A stretch of DNA of 64,000 nt, from the NCBI RefSeq assembly GCF_000182565.1, contig NW_015971550.1:358579-422578 (forward strand), read 5' to 3'. Origin of the DNA: Spizellomyces punctatus DAOM BR117. Taxonomy: Eukaryota > Chytridiomycota > Chytridiomycetes > Spizellomycetales > Spizellomycetaceae. Positions 60,026 through 64,000 of this stretch are shown piece after piece. Positions within the stretch are counted from its first letter, which is position 1, and each line of letters starts with the position of its first letter. The translations under genes and the position numbers were made by a program. The notes beneath the pieces were generated by a model. The model made no database searches, was not told where the DNA came from, and saw nothing but the letters and a program-made list of their open reading frames with translations.

Positions 60026-62130
60026 GGTTTAGACTTGTTGACATTTGTGTAGTTCGTTTCTTGTATTTTAAAAGGTTGGTGGGATATTGGGGTAGATTTG
60101 AGGACGGTATTTGTGTTTGCGTCATGTAGAATATATCCATACAGCAGTTTCAAATTGGAGCCCTTGTCTGCTTTCCCGTTTAGGGAACCTCAGTAGCCAC
60201 AGTCAGGCATATTCATTTGTTTCTCTACCACCCCCTTGCGACAGCCATATCACCGCTCCTGATGTACAGAGCAGCTTCAGGGCGGAAGATGCGGACCTGG
60301 CTTTTTTGGGACTACAAACCGTGATAGGAAAGTGCGTCCAACGCAGTATCACTCTTTAAGATCCTGAGTAAGCGGGACCATCGACACCCTTGGTCTTTCA
60401 CGAGTTTTAAGAACCGGAGAAGCCATCATTTGCGTCATGCTCTTTGTGAGATGCCCATGTAAGCTTAGCCACGTGGATATTGTATACTCGCAAGCTGAGA
60501 GGATGACACTTGAGGGAACGGTTGCACTCTTGTCTCTCGTTTGCTGTACTCTTGCACGTAGAGTCCATCCTCGCCACCTACCCAACATCCATGTCACAAC
60601 CAAAACAATCAACATGGCCAAGTTCCTGTCATGAGACAAGCGACCCCGATATGGTGACATGTCCGTCCTTGGTGCATTCCCATCTGCATGCATTCTGCGA
60701 GGGAAACGACTATCGATGGGCCTTTATCCCCGACAGTGGATAATGAGGTTTGACCGTTCGGTGGCAAAGAATAGCACATGCTACCTCTCCCTCTCTCCAC
60801 CAGCTCGATGGACACACACACGACAGGAGCGTGCCAAGAAAAAAAAAATAATCTGGGACATGGCACCAAAAGAGTACGACAAAGAAACTCAATCATGTTT
60901 GAATTGTTGTTTTCCTTGTCGGCACAATAACCATTGTACAAGGCACTTGTTGCCTCTGGGTCATGCTTCTTTTGCGATCATGCTTTGAACTGCTCCATGG
61001 AAAGCATGTGGAATCTGCAAAAAAAGTCCAATCACTCTAGAGATTTCTCCTTTAATGATGAATCTTTTTTTGATTTTGCTAGACCCTTCTCACATGTCGT
61101 GGCTTTTGGGATAGGGACATGTTTGTCTTTAAGCTTTTGTTTTGTCCCGCCCATTGGTGATCTCTCCCAAAACTAGAAACTAAATAGGACTTGCTTACAC
61201 ATACGCGGCACTCGAGTTCCCCCCTTCAACTCCCCTATTGCCTTTAAAGATCATGGAGAACCCTCCAACCATGTGCCGAGGCCAAGACCACAGACGATGA
61301 AGGGCAAGGACATGTGCTAGTGGGTAACGACTCAAACATTGTCGCCTGCCGTGGTAAAAACGCTTTCTTTGCAATAGTTCAAAACGGAAGGGAAATGGCC
61401 GAAATACCCGCAACGGGAGGTCACTAAAGGCCAAAAATGGGTCTTTCAACGTGCTGGCTGACCCCTCCGATCGCTTACATAAGCTGATCGCCACGTGCAA
61501 AGTGAGCCTTTAGGAAATTGTCATCTATTGGAGGCTTGCCATTTGACACAAACTGCATTCGGGCTTGTTTTTTTTTGTAAACGATGAACAGATGATAACA
61601 AGGGTTTTGGATATGCTGATGCATGGTTTTGTAAGAATGGTTGTTGCATTGGCGTTTGCATCGGCCGTCGGATGTAAATGGGGTTTCATCTAACAAGAGC
61701 TATTGCTAAAACCCAGGCAGACTGCGCGTAACTAGTTAGATGTGTGCGGTTTGTCTCCCCCCCCCCCCCCCCCGTGCATAGCAAAAGACAAGAAAAGGAA
61801 ATGGAAAACTGAACACCACAAGTGTTGAAGCGTCTTTTTTCCTTGTGTCAAATTTCAAAAGTCTCCCCCAAAAACTAGAAGATCATTTGTCTATCGCTCT
61901 CTGCTCTCGTGCATGCAGAACGCACGTTGCAGCTTCTTGTTTTTCTTTTAGAAACGACCAGCCAGCAACACAAACACACGCACTTTTGTTTTAGAGTTTT
62001 GTGTTTTCGACCATGGAAGTTCGCCTCATACGATATCAGTAAAGAGAGTGACATAAAGGTGATGCAAGGCCATCTGCCCCTTTCGCTCTTGTAAACGAAC
62101 GTATATATTTAGCGATATAGTTTGTTACCC
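60026..62130. other. Intergenic upstream of the PstS-like receptor
   Basis: About 2.1 kb with no supported gene or RNA. A run of about 16 C residues lies at about 61757-61773. The right end must carry the receptor promoter. Confidence 0.5.
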
Positions 62131-64000
62131 ATGTGGAGTTTGTTGGTGGTTCTGTGTTTGCTGCTGTGTTCTGTGGAAGGAGGTGGTGAGTGTCACTTCG
62201 GTTGGGCCACGGCTGTGTGATGGAACACTGAGCAAAGATCTCCTACAGTCGTCATTGAAGGTGGTGGTGCATCGTTTCCAGCTACATTATATCAGAAATG
62301 GATGGACGAATTCACCAACAAGTATGGTAAGCACACCATCCTTGTCGACATGGATCCAGGTCTTTGTGGATGGCTCAATCGACTCGATACTTCTTGCCCC
62401 TTTAGCAACCTACCTCTCTGGCATACACTACACACCCTCCAGCAGCACCAATGGCGTCAAGCTCCTTACTTCCGGATCCATCAACTTTGCCGGCTCCGAC
62501 ATCCCACCAGAATCGTCGGATCCGTCCATTGTCTACTTTCCCTCCGTTGCTGGCGCCATCGCCATCGCATACAATATCCCCGGCCTAGCAGCCCCGCTTA
62601 CGCTTACCCGACAGAACATTGCGGATATATTTAGCGGACGGGTAACAACCTGGGCGGATGCGAGCTTGCAAGCCAGGAACCCCGGTTTGGGCCCTGCGTT
62701 GGCGGGAAAAACACCACCACCGCGGATTCAACTCGTGGTGCGAAAACCGGGATCCGGCACCACAGGCAATTTCGTGGCTGCTTTGCATTCGTTTGATTCG
62801 AGTTTTCCTGGACCGATCAGTGGTAATTTTTTCCTCGTTCATGTTGCATTCCATTTCTTGCATTGTGGCTCATCAGAATACGTTATTGTTAGCCAATCTT
62901 GATTGGAGCACCTTGAGCAATATTACCGGTGCGCTGGTCGCCAGCACCAATGGTGCCGTCGGAATCCTTGTTTCCTCTCTTCCTTATGCGGTATCGTACA
63001 TGGATTTAACAGAAGTGACTACTTCGGCGAACAACGGGGGTCAAGTAGGTGTAGCTAATGTGATCAATAAGAATGGTGATACAGTATTGCCGAGTACCAC
63101 TTCGCTGCAGGTAAGGTGAAAGGTAGTCATTGATCGGGATAATTCACAACATTGACAGAATGCTTGGGTTGGCGGCTTTCCTTTTATAGGCGGCCATGTC
63201 CATCGAACGCTCCCTCGATCCCAGCGAGCTGAATAAGAATGTGATCGATTCGGCCAGCCCTGGTGCATATCCTATGACAGTGTTTACATACATTGTCTTG
63301 AGAAACAAGTTCATCGCAAATGATACTGCGACAGCGCGGTGGACGCTGAGGTACTTGTATTGGACGTTGACGAACGGAGGGGTATGTACTGCAAACATAT
63401 TTGCAATGTAGTATCGTGCCAGCATCGTGCTGATCCAAACGCAACCACTCTATAGTCCACTGCCATAGCAAACCAATTTGCTCCGCTGAGTCCCGCTTTA
63501 TCCCAATACTCTCTTACCCAACTACAGTCTATCACAAATGGAAACCAAAGCCTGTACGGGCAATCTCTTTGCGACTTTCCGCCGGGACATCCCAAAGGCT
63601 GCGTCAACGGCGCCTGCTTCCTGGACCTCCCTTTCCAAGATGCTAAAGCGCAATGCATCTGTACATCGGGCCACATCAATGTTGATAAGAGCGATTGCTC
63701 CGAATCCGTGCGTGTCTATCGCGTAGCCCGAGACGATGCATTTGGAATTACGTCCCTGGTACTAATGTTGATTGGATGGGCTATCGTTGGAGGAATTTGG
63801 GCCGTGGTATTTTGGTGCAGACATCGACCACAAATCAAAGCCATTTCACCGGCGTGTTGTTGGGTGTTACTGGCAGGATGTATGGTAGGACTGTGCGGAA
63901 TCCTGCCCTATGCAGGGATCCCCACGTATGCAATGTGTCGCCTGCGGGTATTTTTTCCCCCAGTTGCTTTTGGAATGGGTTTCGGGTAAGTGAAGGCTTG
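62131..64000 (+). CDS. Receptor with PstS-like phosphate-binding ectodomain, EGF-like segment and class C GPCR membrane domain (partial)
   Basis: Six exons are seen (62131-62185, 62249-62326, 62406-62822, 62893-63110, 63190-63381, 63456-63985), in frame for 496 residues; a donor at 63986 (GGgtaagt) shows the gene continues off the edge. Order: signal peptide MWSLLVVLCLLLCSVEGG; a periplasmic-binding-protein domain of the PstS phosphate-binding type (IEGGGASFPATLYQKWMDEF, SGSINFAGSDIPPE, NIADIFSGRVTTWAD, VVRKPGSGTTGNF, GALVASTNGAVGILV, AYPMTVFTYIVLRNKF); a Cys-rich EGF-like segment (CDFPPGHPKGCVNGAC, CICTSGHINVDKSDC); then class C (7tm_3) helices: TM1 ITSLVLMLIGWAIVGGIWAV, intracellular loop PQIKAISPACCW, TM2, and LRVFFPPVAFGMGFG entering TM3. 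Bacterial PstS binds phosphate; a receptor role in phosphate or anion sensing is inference. Confidence 0.88.

Noticed and set aside
61757-61773. Poly-C run as a functional element
   Set aside because: A simple homopolymer in intergenic DNA; no supporting context.

Overview
The window is nuclear DNA of a fungus. It is gene-dense, with many short introns (mostly 45-120 bp, GT...AG) and typical fungal gene content: a secreted chitin/polysaccharide deacetylase, an oligopeptide transporter, an alpha-arrestin, a peroxisomal 4-coumarate:CoA-ligase-like enzyme, and full-length Utp13, CAF-1, KDM5, USP7, TBC1D13 and eIF4E-family genes. The class C (7tm_3) receptor at the right edge and the intron-rich gene structure suggest an early-diverging (zoosporic, chytrid-like) fungus. 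That placement is inference; no rRNA or mitochondrial marker is present. Almost all genes were rebuilt by joining exons by eye. The exon sums stay in frame throughout, which is strong internal support.

Layout, left to right. 1-3.3 kb: a secreted NodB-type deacetylase cut by the left edge (-), a broken histidine-kinase fragment (+), and a small membrane protein (+). 3.6-4.0 kb: a small two-exon gene with a TATA box (-), with a paralogue at 25.1-25.3 kb. 4.3-7.2 kb: Utp13/TBL3 (-). 7.9-8.8 kb: an intronless 7-TM protein (-). 9.7-14.1 kb: a WD40 + inositol polyphosphate 5-phosphatase (-). 14.6-15.1 kb: a hemerythrin-fold protein (-), head-to-head with a second, shorter 5-phosphatase (+, 15.3-17.6 kb). 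17.9-22.5 kb: a CAF-1 large subunit with an unusual helical-repeat-like C-terminal extension (+). 22.9-24.6 kb: 4CL-like ligase (-). 25.9-31.8 kb: KDM5/Lid2-type demethylase (-), divergent from USP7/Ubp15 (+, 33.1-37.4 kb). 38.0-38.8 kb: BTB protein (-).

39.9-46 kb is a repeat island. It holds a nested foldback made of copies of one unknown gene, a tRNA-Pro(CGG) gene flanked by a tandem array of tRNA-Pro 5' halves, local hairpins, a 314-bp tandem duplication of a broken gene, and another inverted repeat with a poly-C tract.

Core genes then resume: a RING + YEATS fusion (+, 46.6-47.8 kb), a 4EHP-like eIF4E (+, 48.4-49.5 kb), TBC1D13 (+, 50.2-53.0 kb), an OPT transporter (-, 53.8-56.6 kb) divergent from an alpha-arrestin (+, 58.3-60.0 kb). 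At the right edge is a receptor with a PstS-like phosphate-binding ectodomain, an EGF-like Cys cluster and a class C GPCR membrane domain (+, 62.1 kb to beyond the edge). This receptor is the most striking find.

Several genes form functional themes: chromatin (CAF-1, KDM5, RING-YEATS, USP7), phosphoinositide/membrane traffic (two 5-phosphatases, TBC1D13, alpha-arrestin with a transporter next door) and nutrient sensing or uptake (the PstS-like receptor, OPT).
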